A stretch of DNA of 64,000 bases from Butyrivibrio sp. VCB2006 (GCF_000420945.1 NZ_ATVX01000004.1:248001-312000), one strand, 5' to 3'; positions 49,761-59,165 are shown, counted from the stretch's first letter. The notes: generated by a model from the sequence alone, not told the origin. Numbers and translations are program-made.

Positions 49761-51929
49761 CTATTTATTTGGATTTTCGTGTCCCTTATAATCCCCATAG
49801 ATCTGCTCATCAGTTACCTCATCAGCATATCTGCAACACGAAATATACTTCCATCTGTCATTATAATAGAAAGGAAGAATCATGTACATCTGCATTCTGC
49901 CCCTGTCACCGGGAATCGCAGAATGATAATAATCAACCACATAATCGGAAGATGAGTTTTTAACTCTCTCCTGAACAGTAGTCATGTCATAGAATTTTCT
50001 GAACCTTTCTCTATCCTCAGGATAAAGATACATATTGGAGTACATCTGGACTGCTCTTACAGCATTACTTTCAACATCTGCAACCGCCAACTGATCAGTG
50101 TTCAGGAAGATATTTTCTACGGTTCCGTCCTCATCATACAAATCAACCCTAAAGTACTGATTAAACACATGAGCCATAGCCACATGAATACTGTCAGCCA
50201 ACCTCTGCTCGCTTCCTGTAAGAGAAAGGTTTCTTGGAACCACTGCAAATGCGGCCTTATCCCCTTGTCTGGCGATAAATCTGACCTTAGCGATAATAAC
50301 ATTGCCATTTATTATTATGCTTGCATCGCTCCTACGGTCAGGACTATTCTCTGCTTTCCTTAGGACCTCACGCATGGCATTGTTTTCAGGAATATTCATG
50401 TCAAAAGATCTAGCTCCGGCTGTTCCGATATCTTTAATCGAAACGGATCTGAGAAACTCATGGTAGGCATTATTGGCATAAATGAATCTTATCTCATCGT
50501 TTTCAAGCTCCATGATAGCTATAGGAAGATTATTGTATACATCCATGTTTTTCTCACGAAGCGGAGTACTTCCAAGGAAATTTATCTCTCCTATATCATG
50601 GTAATAATCCTGATATGCAATATCTTCACAGTTATCAAAAGAAAAATCGTCGGGCCTAACAAATTCATCCAAAGGCTTAGGTTTACCAAAAAGATATCCC
50701 TGCATCTTTTCACAGCCTATTCTTCTAAGAAATTCGTACTGTTCCTGGGTTTCCACACCCTCAGCAAGGGTGTGCATATCAAGCTCTTTGGCCATATTTA
50801 CGATAGTTGCAAGAATAACCTGTGTTTTCTTATTTGTCTCAAAGGTTCTAAGAAAGTCCATATCAATCTTAAGGACATCAAAGTCATAAACTTTAAGGTT
50901 ATTAAGAGAACTGTATCCTGAACCGAAATCATCCATCCAGACCTGATAGCCCCCATCTCTGAACTTCTTGATCTGGTCGCCTAAAAAGCTTTCTCCGGAC
51001 GCAATTGCACTCTCAGTAATTTCGATATTCAAAAGATTTGCAGGGATCCCATACTTCTCCCTGCACTTATCAATTTCAGCCTTGATATCGCATAATTCGA
51101 AATCAAGCCTTGAAAGGTTGACAGATACAGGTTCTACAGCCATTCCATACTCAATATCGTTTTTAATATCCGCGCATACCTGGTTAATAATGTAAATATC
51201 TAGCTTATGGACAAGATGAACATCCTCCAGAACCTCTACGAAAATAGCAGGCGATATCATTCCGTAGTTAGGATCTATCCATCTGGCAAGAGCCTCGTAG
51301 CCGCATACTTTTCCTGTTAAAGCCCGAACTTCTTTCTGATAATAAACCTTGAAATAGCGCTTTTTAAAAGCACTCTCGAAGTTATCTATAACATACTGTC
51401 TGAGCTCATTTTTCTTTTTCAGAGCATCATCATAGAAATTGTAGTATTTATCATAAACCCTGATAATATCGTCACAGGCTATCTTAGCTCTGTCAATCAT
51501 GATAACCGGGTCATTTTCATCACCAGTCGACAAATATATTCCGGCCTTTATATGCATCTTAAGACCTCTCTCGTATTTACGGGAGATTTCTGTAATAGCA
51601 TCAAGTTTTTCTTTTATGCTCTCTTCATCTTTTGATTTGGACAGAATAATAAAATGGTCACCGCCTGTACGGGCAATGATTTCATTCGAAAAAATGCGCT
51701 GAATCTCGCCCGAAAGTCCTTTTAAGAACTCATTTCCACCGGCAAATCCATACTGCTGGTTGAAGGACTTGAAATTCATCACATTCAAATAGATTATTAC
51801 AGAATAGGCGTTTTCATCTGAGCTCTTGCTCTCATTAAGGAGCTTCAATACCCCCTTTAGATTAAGGAGGCCCGTTAGCTCATCAAAATCGTCTTGCTGC
51901 CCTTTTGAAGCCATGTTCAGTTCATCCAT
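49761..51929 (-). CDS. GGDEF-EAL-PAS protein, c-di-GMP turnover
   Basis: The 722-residue protein has an N-terminal GGDEF domain (about 15-165, signature RTGGDHF, close to active but with His for Glu), an EAL domain (about 185-430, YEALARW, DDFGSGYSSL and EGVET intact), a PAS-like region (about 455-560) and a C-terminal beta-rich domain of unknown type. The order, with PAS after EAL, is unusual. No membrane segments. It should be a phosphodiesterase. Its stop is 14 nt from addB. Its EAL part is clearly paralogous to that of the gene at 40,575. Confidence 0.9.
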   Translation of the reverse strand: MDELNMASKGQQDDFDELTGLLNLKGVLKLLNESKSSDENAYSVIIYLNVMNFKSFNQQYGFAGGNEFLKGLSGEIQRIFSNEIIARTGGDHFIILSKSKDEESIKEKLDAITEISRKYERGLKMHIKAGIYLSTGDENDPVIMIDRAKIACDDIIRVYDKYYNFYDDALKKKNELRQYVIDNFESAFKKRYFKVYYQKEVRALTGKVCGYEALARWIDPNYGMISPAIFVEVLEDVHLVHKLDIYIINQVCADIKNDIEYGMAVEPVSVNLSRLDFELCDIKAEIDKCREKYGIPANLLNIEITESAIASGESFLGDQIKKFRDGGYQVWMDDFGSGYSSLNNLKVYDFDVLKIDMDFLRTFETNKKTQVILATIVNMAKELDMHTLAEGVETQEQYEFLRRIGCEKMQGYLFGKPKPLDEFVRPDDFSFDNCEDIAYQDYYHDIGEINFLGSTPLREKNMDVYNNLPIAIMELENDEIRFIYANNAYHEFLRSVSIKDIGTAGARSFDMNIPENNAMREVLRKAENSPDRRSDASIIINGNVIIAKVRFIARQGDKAAFAVVPRNLSLTGSEQRLADSIHVAMAHVFNQYFRVDLYDEDGTVENIFLNTDQLAVADVESNAVRAVQMYSNMYLYPEDRERFRKFYDMTTVQERVKNSSSDYVVDYYHSAIPGDRGRMQMYMILPFYYNDRWKYISCCRYADEVTDEQIYGDYKGHENPNK

Positions 51930-52172
51930 AGTTTCACCTTGATTGCATACCTATACCTCTATTGATTATACCATGCTAGAACTAATGCTTTGAATATTAT
52001 TGTATTATTTATCGAAATTTTAGATATATGTAATTATTACTTTCCCTCTGTTTAATCAGTAAGAGTATATATTTTTTATCGAAACCATGAATTGACATCT
52101 TCTGTATATGTGCTAAGTTTAATAGAGAGTATGGAATAAAAACCATATGTAATGTTATAAGGAGAGTGTAAA

Positions 52173-52736
52173 ATGGACTTTTCAGAAATTACTAGTCAAA
52201 GTAAGCAGGCTGTTTCTGAGATTTTAGAAGCTGCCAGACTTAAAAAAGGCGATATATTTGTTGTAGGATGTTCATCCAGTGAAATTCTGGGAGATCAGAT
52301 TGGAACAGCCACAAACCTTGATTCTGCAAATGCAGTATTTGATGGTATCATCCCGGTTCTAAAAGAAAATGGCGTTTATGTCGCCGCTCAGTGTTGTGAA
52401 CATCTCAACAGAGCTCTTGTTGTTGAAAGAGAAACTATGAAAAAATATGGCTTTGAACAGGTTAACGCGATTCCTCAGCCAAATCACGCAGGTGGTGCCT
52501 TTGCCACAGTATGTTACCAGCGCTTTGATGATCCTGTATTGGTGGAAGACATCAGACAGATGGCTGATGCAGGAATAGACATTGGAGGAACAATGATCGG
52601 AATGCATATGCACAGCGTCGTAGTTCCTGTCCGCATCTCTCTTCGCAAGATCGGAGAGGCTCCTATAATTTGTGCCCGTCACAGACCTAAGTATGTAGGT
52701 GGTCAGCGTGCCATCTACGATGAGAAGCTGATGTAA
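52173..52736 (+). CDS. TIGR01440-family (YwlG) protein
   Basis: The 187-residue protein matches the YwlG/TIGR01440 family: VVGCSSSEILGDQIGTATN, AAQCCEHLNRALVVER, and DIGGTMIGMHMHSVVVPVRI. Function is unknown; gene neighbourhoods in other Firmicutes point to a cytoplasmic thiamine- or ribose-related role, but this is not established. AAGGAGAG precedes the ATG. The 243-nt gap from the divergent EAL gene is AT-rich and holds a TTGACA box at about 52,094, without a clear -10 match. Confidence 0.9.
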   Translation: MDFSEITSQSKQAVSEILEAARLKKGDIFVVGCSSSEILGDQIGTATNLDSANAVFDGIIPVLKENGVYVAAQCCEHLNRALVVERETMKKYGFEQVNAIPQPNHAGGAFATVCYQRFDDPVLVEDIRQMADAGIDIGGTMIGMHMHSVVVPVRISLRKIGEAPIICARHRPKYVGGQRAIYDEKLM

Positions 52737-52807
52737 TTATTATATATCGCATGATATGTTTGTTTTATCTTGATTTTTTTTATTTCCTATTGTAATTTAT
52801 AGGTGTC

Positions 52808-52914
52808 CATACAACTGGCGGATAAGTGGGTAACCACATGGGAGTATGGGTAATAATATTGAATGTCGACCGCCTGGGCAACCGCTTTTTAGAGGTTTGC
52901 TCAGGCGGTTTTTT
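52808..52914 (+). ncRNA. ZTP (pfl) riboswitch with overlapping terminator
   Basis: ACTGGCGGATAAGTGGG followed by TAACCACATGGGAG, and the signature CCGCCTGGGCA (52,870-52,880), match the ZTP/pfl aptamer. CCGCCTGGGCAA then pairs alternatively with TTGCTCAGGCGG (to 52,908), followed by TTTTTT (52,909-52,914), forming a terminator that shares the aptamer's conserved arm. ZTP or ZMP (AICAR) binding should prevent termination. It controls the two purine genes downstream. A weak promoter (TTGATT, TAATTT, 17-nt spacing) lies at 52,770-52,798. Confidence 0.93.
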
Positions 52915-52955
52915 CGTGTGAAACAGAAAAGCACGAATCTCTTTAGGAGGACATC

Positions 52956-53663
52956 ATGCAGGATTTATCAAAAGAAATCAGCAGCACTACTTATCCGGGC
53001 AGAGGAATTGTCATCGGTACAACTCCTGATGGCAAATACGCAGCATGCGCATACTTTATCATGGGCAGAAGCGAAAATTCGCGTAACAGAGTCTTTGTAG
53101 CGGACGGCGAAGGCATCCGCACACAGGCTTTTGATCCATCCAAGATGGAAGACCCAAGCCTTATCATCTACGCTCCAGTAAGAGTTCTTGGTAACTCTAC
53201 AATCGTTACAAACGGAGATCAGACAGATACAGTTTATGAGCTCATGCAGAAGGGTCAGACCTTCGAGCAGTCTCTTAGAACAAGAGAGTTTGAGCCAGAT
53301 GCTCCTAACTACACACCTAGAATTTCAGGAATCATGAACGTTGCAGATGGCAAGTATGATTTTGCTATGTCAATCTTAAAGAGCAATCACGGCGATCCAT
53401 CATCCTGCCAGCGTTTCACTTATACATACGAAAATCCAAAGGCTGGTGAGGGCTACTTCATCCACACATACATGGGTGATGGCAATCCACTTCCTAGCTA
53501 CGAAGGCGAGCCTACACTTGTTAACATCGAAGGTGACATCGATACCTTTACAAATAACGTTTGGAATGCTTTAAATGCAGATAATAAGGTATCTCTTTTC
53601 ACAAGATATATTGAAATTGCTACAGGCAAATACGAGAGCAGAATCATCAACAAGAACAACTAA
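52956..53663 (+). CDS. IMP cyclohydrolase (PurO-type)
   Basis: The 235-residue protein opens with a GRGIVIGTTPDGKYAACAYFIMG segment, as in PurO. FFADGEG-like FVADGEG and IIYAPVRVLGN follow. It closes FAICAR to IMP, the last step of de novo purine synthesis. This archaeal-type enzyme replaces the cyclohydrolase half of PurH. AGGAGG precedes the ATG, and the formyltransferase starts 11 nt after its stop. Together with the ZTP riboswitch this makes the functional call strong. I leave the symbol empty because naming differs. Confidence 0.9.
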   Translation: MQDLSKEISSTTYPGRGIVIGTTPDGKYAACAYFIMGRSENSRNRVFVADGEGIRTQAFDPSKMEDPSLIIYAPVRVLGNSTIVTNGDQTDTVYELMQKGQTFEQSLRTREFEPDAPNYTPRISGIMNVADGKYDFAMSILKSNHGDPSSCQRFTYTYENPKAGEGYFIHTYMGDGNPLPSYEGEPTLVNIEGDIDTFTNNVWNALNADNKVSLFTRYIEIATGKYESRIINKNN

Positions 53664-53674
53664 GGAGAAAAGGT

Positions 53675-54853
53675 ATGAACGAAATACAGCTTAAATACGG
53701 ATGTAACCCTAACCAGAAACCATCAAGAGTATATATGGAGGACGGCTCAGACCTTCCAATCGAAGTATTAAACGGAAGACCCGGATATATCAACCTTCTT
53801 GATGCCCTCAACGGATGGCAGCTTGTTTCCGAGCTCAAAAAGGCAACAGGACTTCCTGCAGCTACTTCCTTCAAGCACGTTTCACCAGCCGGTGCTGCTG
53901 TAGGCCTTCCTCTTACAGATATCGAAAAGAAAATCTATTGGGTTGAGGATCTTGGCGAGCTTAGCCCTCTTGCAAACGCTTATGCAAGAGCCCGCGGCGC
54001 TGACAGAATGTCTTCATTTGGTGATTTCATTTCTCTTTCTGATGTCTGTGATGTAGATACAGCCAAGCTTGTTAAAAGAGAAGTTTCAGACGGAATCATT
54101 GCTCCCGGCTATACAGATGAGGCTCTTGAGATCCTCAAGGCTAAGAAAAACGGCAACTACGCTGTAATTAAGATTGATGAGAATTACGTACCAGCTGCTA
54201 TCGAAAAGAAGCAGGTATTTGGTATCACCTTCGAGCAGGGTCACAACTTCATCGAAATCACAGATGAGATGTTCGACAATATCGTAACTGATAACAAGGA
54301 GCTTCCTGATTCAGCTAAGATTGACCTCAAGATTGCTCTTATTACTCTTAAATATACACAGTCAAATTCAGTTTGCTACGTTAAAGGCGGACAGGCTATC
54401 GGTATCGGCGCAGGCCAGCAGAGCCGTATCCACTGCACAAGACTTGCAGGCTCAAAGGCTGACAACTGGTTCCTCAGACAGGCTCCACAGGTTCTTAATC
54501 TTCCATTCCTTGACAGTATCAAGAGACCTGACCGTGACAACGCCATCGACCTTTATATCGGTGCTGATTACATGGATGTTCTTGCTGATGGCAAGTGGGA
54601 AAATATCTTCAAGGAGAAGCCTTCAGTATTTACAGAGGCTGAAAAGAGAGCCTGGCTTGATAAGAACACAGATGTTGCTCTCGGTTCAGATGCCTTCTTC
54701 CCATTTGGAGATAACATCGAAAGAGCTTATAAGAGCGGCGTAAAATACGTTGTTCAGCCCGGCGGATCAGTTCGTGACGATAACGTAATAGAAGCAGCTA
54801 ACAGCCACAACATGGTTATGGCATTTAACGGACTTAGATTGTTCCATCACTGA
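53675..54853 (+). CDS. Stand-alone AICAR formyltransferase (PurH C-terminal type)
   Basis: This 392-residue protein converts AICAR to FAICAR with 10-formyl-tetrahydrofolate. It matches the AICARFT part of PurH: FKHVSPAGAAVG with the catalytic Lys-His pair, SNSVCYVKGGQAIGIGAGQQSR, and the C-terminal VVQPGGSVRDD and FNGLRLFHH. The MGS-like cyclohydrolase domain of bifunctional PurH is absent, and the adjoining PurO-type gene supplies that step. AICAR (ZMP), its substrate, is the metabolite sensed by the upstream riboswitch. A strong terminator follows. Confidence 0.95.
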   Translation: MNEIQLKYGCNPNQKPSRVYMEDGSDLPIEVLNGRPGYINLLDALNGWQLVSELKKATGLPAATSFKHVSPAGAAVGLPLTDIEKKIYWVEDLGELSPLANAYARARGADRMSSFGDFISLSDVCDVDTAKLVKREVSDGIIAPGYTDEALEILKAKKNGNYAVIKIDENYVPAAIEKKQVFGITFEQGHNFIEITDEMFDNIVTDNKELPDSAKIDLKIALITLKYTQSNSVCYVKGGQAIGIGAGQQSRIHCTRLAGSKADNWFLRQAPQVLNLPFLDSIKRPDRDNAIDLYIGADYMDVLADGKWENIFKEKPSVFTEAEKRAWLDKNTDVALGSDAFFPFGDNIERAYKSGVKYVVQPGGSVRDDNVIEAANSHNMVMAFNGLRLFHH

Positions 54854-54866
54854 TTTCAAAATTGTA

Positions 54867-54900
54867 AGGCTCCCCATCACCATTGGGGAGTCTTTTTTAT
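54867..54900 (+). terminator. Intrinsic terminator of the purine operon
   Basis: GGCTCCCC pairs with GGGGAGTC (9-nt loop) and is followed by TTTTTT. Confidence 0.93.
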
Positions 54901-54929
54901 TTTCTCTGTACAAAGAAAATGAATTTTTA

Positions 54930-55010
54930 TATAATGGAAACGTTTCCGAAATATATTATTTGTTTGCGACCTGATGATAATAGACTTAAAATAATAATAA
55001 TATATTTCGG
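54930..55010 (+). promoter_or_regulatory. Promoter/operator region of the GH13-GH5 pair
   Basis: TATAAT (54,930-54,935) directly precedes the perfect palindrome GGAAACGTTTCC (54,936-54,947), a good CcpA cre or LacI-type operator, which would cover the start point. A 15-bp perfect inverted repeat, CCGAAATATATTATT (54,946-54,960) with AATAATATATTTCGG (54,996-55,010), follows; between its arms a second promoter-like pair (TTGCGA, TAAAAT, 17 nt) is seen. Confidence 0.65.
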
Positions 55011-55051
55011 AATTACATAACTAATCATTTCAAACACTCAGGAGGTTCGTT

Positions 55052-56635
55052 ATGCCAGCTTGGTTAAAAGACGCTGTTTTCTACGAGATTTACCCACAAA
55101 CATTTAAGGATACAAATAATGACGGTATCGGTGATATAGACGGTATCATTGAGAAGCTTGATTATATTAAGGATTTAGGATGTAATGCCCTTTGGATCAA
55201 TCCTTGTTATGATTCACCTTTTAAGGATGCAGGCTATGATGTCAGAGACTACAAAAAGGTTGCTTCCAGATACGGTACCAACGAGGATTTGTATAGACTC
55301 TTTGAGGTAGCACATCAGAAAGGCATCCACGTACTCCTTGACCTTGTTCCCGGACATACCTCTGAGGAGCACGAATGGTTCCAGGAGAGTAAAAAAGCTG
55401 AGCCTAACGAATATTCAGATAGATATGTGTGGACACACCACTGGATTCAGGGAATTGCAGGACACCCATATATTGGCGGCGAGGCTCCAAGAAATGGCTG
55501 TTATATGCTGAACTTCTTCAAGTGCCAGCCTGCTCTTAACTATGGTTTCCTTAACAGAACTGAGGATTGGCAGCTTCCACCTGACCATCCAGCTTGTATT
55601 GCTACAAGAGAGGCCCTGAAAGACGTTATGCGTTTCTGGCTTGACCACGGCTGCGACGGCTTCCGTGTAGATATGGCTGATTCTCTGGTAAAAGAGGATG
55701 ATGAGAACAAGTCAGCTACCGGCAAAATCTGGCAGAACATCAGAGAGATGCTGGATAGTGATTATCCTGAGGCTGCTATCATATCAGAATGGAGTAACCC
55801 ATATCAGTCTCTCAAGAATGGCTTCCACGCTGACTTTTATCTTGATCACCACGGAAACGGCTATAATACACTTATCCGTGACAACGAAACTCCGGGCGGT
55901 GACCACTCTTTCCTTAAAAAAGATGGAAACGGTGATATTATGCGTTTTCTTTTGGACTACCTTCCAAAGTATGACGCAACCAAAACCGATGGCTATATAA
56001 GCTTTATTACCTGTAACCACGACACACCGAGGGCACGTCTTACTCTTGGATATGATGAGCTCAAGCTTGCATGGGCATTATTCCTTACTCTTCCGGGTGT
56101 CCCTTTTATTTACTATGGCGATGAAATCGGTATGCGATATCTGGATATCCCTACCAAGGAAGGCGGATACACAAGAACCGGCTCCAGAACTCCTATGCAG
56201 TGGGACAACAGCAAGAATAAGGGATTCTCAAATGCTGACGAGAGCCTGTTGTATCTTCCTGTTGATTCTTCCGAGGATGCTCCAACTGTTGAGAATCAGG
56301 CATCTGATCCTGATTCACTATACAATACAGTTAAGGCTCTGACAGCACTTCGCCACAAATATGAGGATCTTCGTGCCGACAGTTTTTTTGCTGTTATATA
56401 TGCAGAAAAAGAGGAATTCCCATTCGTATACAGACGTGGAAACCTCCTTATTGCCATCAATCCTTCAGAAAAAAGAGATTCTACTGCCCTTCCTTTGGAA
56501 GCCTTTGTCAAAAACAATGATAATTCCAATACACAGTGCGAGCTTAAGCTGGTCTATGGAATTGGAAACAGCAGAATTGACGGAAATACACTTATCGTTG
56601 ATGCACAGTCCTTTGCAGTATATGAGCTGAATTAA
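55052..56635 (+). CDS. Cytoplasmic GH13 alpha-glucosidase-type enzyme
   Basis: The 527-residue protein has no signal peptide. The GH13 barrel shows VFYEIYPQTFKDTNNDGIGD, DVRDYKKVASRYGT, LLDLVPGHTS, GFRVDMADS (nucleophile Asp207), IISEWSNP (acid/base Glu246) and ITCNHDTPR (third Asp); a C-terminal beta domain follows. It should hydrolyse imported malto-oligosaccharides, sucrose or other alpha-glucosides. Trehalose-type isomerases are related, so the substrate is open. AGGAGG precedes the ATG, and the GH5 gene starts 14 nt after its stop. Confidence 0.92.
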   Translation: MPAWLKDAVFYEIYPQTFKDTNNDGIGDIDGIIEKLDYIKDLGCNALWINPCYDSPFKDAGYDVRDYKKVASRYGTNEDLYRLFEVAHQKGIHVLLDLVPGHTSEEHEWFQESKKAEPNEYSDRYVWTHHWIQGIAGHPYIGGEAPRNGCYMLNFFKCQPALNYGFLNRTEDWQLPPDHPACIATREALKDVMRFWLDHGCDGFRVDMADSLVKEDDENKSATGKIWQNIREMLDSDYPEAAIISEWSNPYQSLKNGFHADFYLDHHGNGYNTLIRDNETPGGDHSFLKKDGNGDIMRFLLDYLPKYDATKTDGYISFITCNHDTPRARLTLGYDELKLAWALFLTLPGVPFIYYGDEIGMRYLDIPTKEGGYTRTGSRTPMQWDNSKNKGFSNADESLLYLPVDSSEDAPTVENQASDPDSLYNTVKALTALRHKYEDLRADSFFAVIYAEKEEFPFVYRRGNLLIAINPSEKRDSTALPLEAFVKNNDNSNTQCELKLVYGIGNSRIDGNTLIVDAQSFAVYELN

Positions 56636-56649
56636 CAATTGGATTAAAG

Positions 56650-58173
56650 ATGATATTACACAATAGTTTCAAAAAAATAATTAGTTTTTTAGCCATAATT
56701 GTCTTAACTTGCACTTCCCATATTGGGGCAAGTGGCACACTAGTTGCGGGAGGTTTAGTCAGTTTTGCCGCAAGCAGCCCATCGACTGTAACCGCCAGTT
56801 CTTTTGCCAAGAACATGAATGTAGGTTGGAATCTTGGGAACTCTTTGGACGCACATTATGGCGAGCCTAACGGCACCGCAAATTTAGGCCAGGAGACCAT
56901 TTGGGGACAGCCGAAGACTACTCAGCAGATTATTGATTTCGTAAGAGCTCAGGGCTTCAACACCATAAGAATCCCGGTATCCTGGTATTATCACACCTAC
57001 ACCGGAAGTGATGGGGCTCTCCACGTGCATCCTGACTGGATGGCCAGAGTAAAAGAGGTTGTAAACTACTGTCTAAATGACAACATGTACGTGATCATGG
57101 ATTCTCACCATGATGGCAAGATTTTTCATGCAGGAGTTGGTGCCAATGAACTAGCTACTATCAAAGCTAATACTGTTTCTGTATGGACTGACATAGCTAC
57201 ATTTTTTAATGACTGCGATACAAGACTTATGTTTGAGGCTTTCAACGAGCCTGATAATTATGAGAAATACTGGCAGTTTGGAAAAAAAGCCGCCTCACAG
57301 ATGAACGAACTAAACCAGCTTTTTGTTAATACAGTTCGCTCAACAGGTGGAAATAACGCAGAACGTTGTCTAGTTGTTCCTACTCTCCTGGACGGGACAG
57401 GTGACAATTTTCTAAACGCTTTTGTATTACCCAAAGATAGAGTAAAAGACAGGCTTCTTGTCACTGTTCATAGCTATCCACAGAGCTTTGATCAATCAAT
57501 TGATGGTATCTTTGCCAATTTACAGAGTTTTTCAAAGCGTGTAGGTGCTCCGGTTGTAATTGGAGAATGGGGCACCAAAACTTCTTTTTCTCCAGCTACA
57601 TATCGAAGTGTACATGCAGCCAATTTTGTGGCAAGAGCTAACGCATATGGAATAAAGTGTATTTATTGGGATAACGGCAGTGATTATGCCATTATAGACA
57701 GAGTAAACCTCACTGCAAATCAGGACATGATACACGCCATAATGAACCCTGCTCCGTATACTTCTGATTCCGCCGGTGTAGTCACTGATTGGTCCAATTA
57801 CCTCTACATGACTATAGACCAAAATACCGGAGCTCTCAAGGAAGACAAACATTGGGGAACTATTATTTTAAACATTGACGGAAACGGACTTGTCCCAATT
57901 CCTGCAGGTGCCACGGCGATTTCATTACAGCTATCTCGCTCCGGAGACATGTCTACACAGGCTTTTCACTATGTATATTTCTTCGACAGCAACAATGTCC
58001 TGCTGGATAAGATAAACGACTGGAATGGTTTCGTAGATAAGTCAGTAGCTATTCCATCAGGTGCAACTAGCGTGAGAATAGGCATAAATAGTGCTCAGAC
58101 AGCCACGTCCAAAAAGCAATATTCAGATGCTGTTAAAAACGGCACACTTACACCAGTAATTAAGTTCTATTAA
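56650..58173 (+). CDS. Secreted GH5 endoglucanase with unassigned C-terminal domain
   Basis: The 507-residue protein has a hydrophobic N-terminus (8-41) acting as a signal peptide. The GH5 domain (about 45-350) starts NVGWNLGNSLDAHYGEPNG and has acid/base Glu200 (FEAFNE), nucleophile Glu306 (VIGEWGT) and the HSYPQSF strand. It should cleave beta-1,4-glucans outside the cell. Residues about 375-507 form a beta-rich domain (WSNYLYMTIDQNTGA, then GATAISLQLSRSGD, GATSVRIGINSAQTA) that I cannot assign to a CBM family. The ribosome binding site is weak, consistent with coupling to the GH13 gene. A strong terminator follows. Confidence 0.9.
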   Translation: MILHNSFKKIISFLAIIVLTCTSHIGASGTLVAGGLVSFAASSPSTVTASSFAKNMNVGWNLGNSLDAHYGEPNGTANLGQETIWGQPKTTQQIIDFVRAQGFNTIRIPVSWYYHTYTGSDGALHVHPDWMARVKEVVNYCLNDNMYVIMDSHHDGKIFHAGVGANELATIKANTVSVWTDIATFFNDCDTRLMFEAFNEPDNYEKYWQFGKKAASQMNELNQLFVNTVRSTGGNNAERCLVVPTLLDGTGDNFLNAFVLPKDRVKDRLLVTVHSYPQSFDQSIDGIFANLQSFSKRVGAPVVIGEWGTKTSFSPATYRSVHAANFVARANAYGIKCIYWDNGSDYAIIDRVNLTANQDMIHAIMNPAPYTSDSAGVVTDWSNYLYMTIDQNTGALKEDKHWGTIILNIDGNGLVPIPAGATAISLQLSRSGDMSTQAFHYVYFFDSNNVLLDKINDWNGFVDKSVAIPSGATSVRIGINSAQTATSKKQYSDAVKNGTLTPVIKFY

Positions 58174-58176
58174 ACC

Positions 58177-58217
58177 AAAACGTATCCAACAAATACTCAT
58201 CTGTTGGATACGTTTTT
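58177..58217 (+). terminator. Intrinsic terminator of the GH13-GH5 operon
   Basis: AAAACGTATCCAACA pairs with TGTTGGATACGTTTT around a 10-nt loop, followed by TTTATTT. It may also serve the minus-strand gene ending at 58,233. Confidence 0.95.
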
Positions 58218-58232
58218 ATTTGCATGTTAGTT

Positions 58233-59138
58233 CTAGCAGTTACCGGTATAGACATAGTTCAAATTCTTCCTTGCTACATCTGCCAGTTCATAGACCAGGT
58301 CCACATCTGTAGCATCCCTGTCAGTCATATGGAACCTTGGGAAAAATCTTGATATGTGAAGCGGAACGTCCTGACCAATTCCGTTACCGGCTGCGTCTGT
58401 GAGTTCTGAAATCCAGTGAGAAAGCTCTTTTATCTCTTCTGCAGAATCATTCTCCCCTGGAATTATCAGGGTTGTCAGTTCAATATGGCAGTGCTTAACA
58501 GCCTCAGCGATAAATTCCATGACCATCTGCCTGTCACCCCCAAGAATGTCACGATAGTAATTGTCTGTAAAGCCCTTAAGATCTATGTTCATGGCATCTA
58601 TGTATGGAATGAGTTCCTGCAGTACCTCCTGACTTGCCATACCGTTTGATACCAGGACGTTAACCATGCCATTTTCATGGACTAATTTGGCTGTGTCCCG
58701 AACATACTCATAGCCAATTAGCGGCTCATTATAGGTAAAGGCTACGCCCACATTTCCCTCTCTCTTGTACTCAAGAGCAAGCTCCGCTAAATCCTCAGGA
58801 GAAAGGTATCTTGATTCTCTCCCATATTCATAGGCCTCGTCAGACCAGGAAATTTCATAGTTCTGGCAAAATGGGCACCTGAGATTACAGCCGTAGCTAC
58901 CGACAGACAATATTCTGCTGCCGGGCATAAATCTGGACAAGGGCTTTTTCTCTATGGGATCCAGGGCTATGCTGGTGATCTTGCCATAGTTAATTGGGTA
59001 AACCGTAAGTTCATCGCGACAAACAGAAGAATTATGCGGATCACCGTTTCCGGCATTTTTCACGCCTCTAACACCGCAAAAACCCGTTTCGCCTTCTCTT
59101 ATCTCACAATGTCTGTAACATACATTACATCTTGGCAT
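58233..59138 (-). CDS. AmrS-like radical SAM protein
   Basis: The 301-residue protein has the radical SAM cluster C-x3-C-x2-C (CNLRCPFC) in GSYGCNLRCPFCQNYEISW and a preceding Cys-rich N-terminus (MPRCNVCYRHCEI, then GFCGVRG), the pattern of the AmmeMemoRadiSam protein AmrS. GVAFTYNEPLIGYEYV and NIDLKGF are further matches. Pyruvate formate-lyase activating enzymes are related. The partner genes of the three-gene AmmeMemoRadiSam set (AmmeMemo fusion) are not in the window. GAGGAAG precedes the ATG. Substrate unknown. Confidence 0.9.
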   Translation of the reverse strand: MPRCNVCYRHCEIREGETGFCGVRGVKNAGNGDPHNSSVCRDELTVYPINYGKITSIALDPIEKKPLSRFMPGSRILSVGSYGCNLRCPFCQNYEISWSDEAYEYGRESRYLSPEDLAELALEYKREGNVGVAFTYNEPLIGYEYVRDTAKLVHENGMVNVLVSNGMASQEVLQELIPYIDAMNIDLKGFTDNYYRDILGGDRQMVMEFIAEAVKHCHIELTTLIIPGENDSAEEIKELSHWISELTDAAGNGIGQDVPLHISRFFPRFHMTDRDATDVDLVYELADVARKNLNYVYTGNC

Positions 59139-59165
59139 ACCATCTTCCTCACTGATAGTACTACA

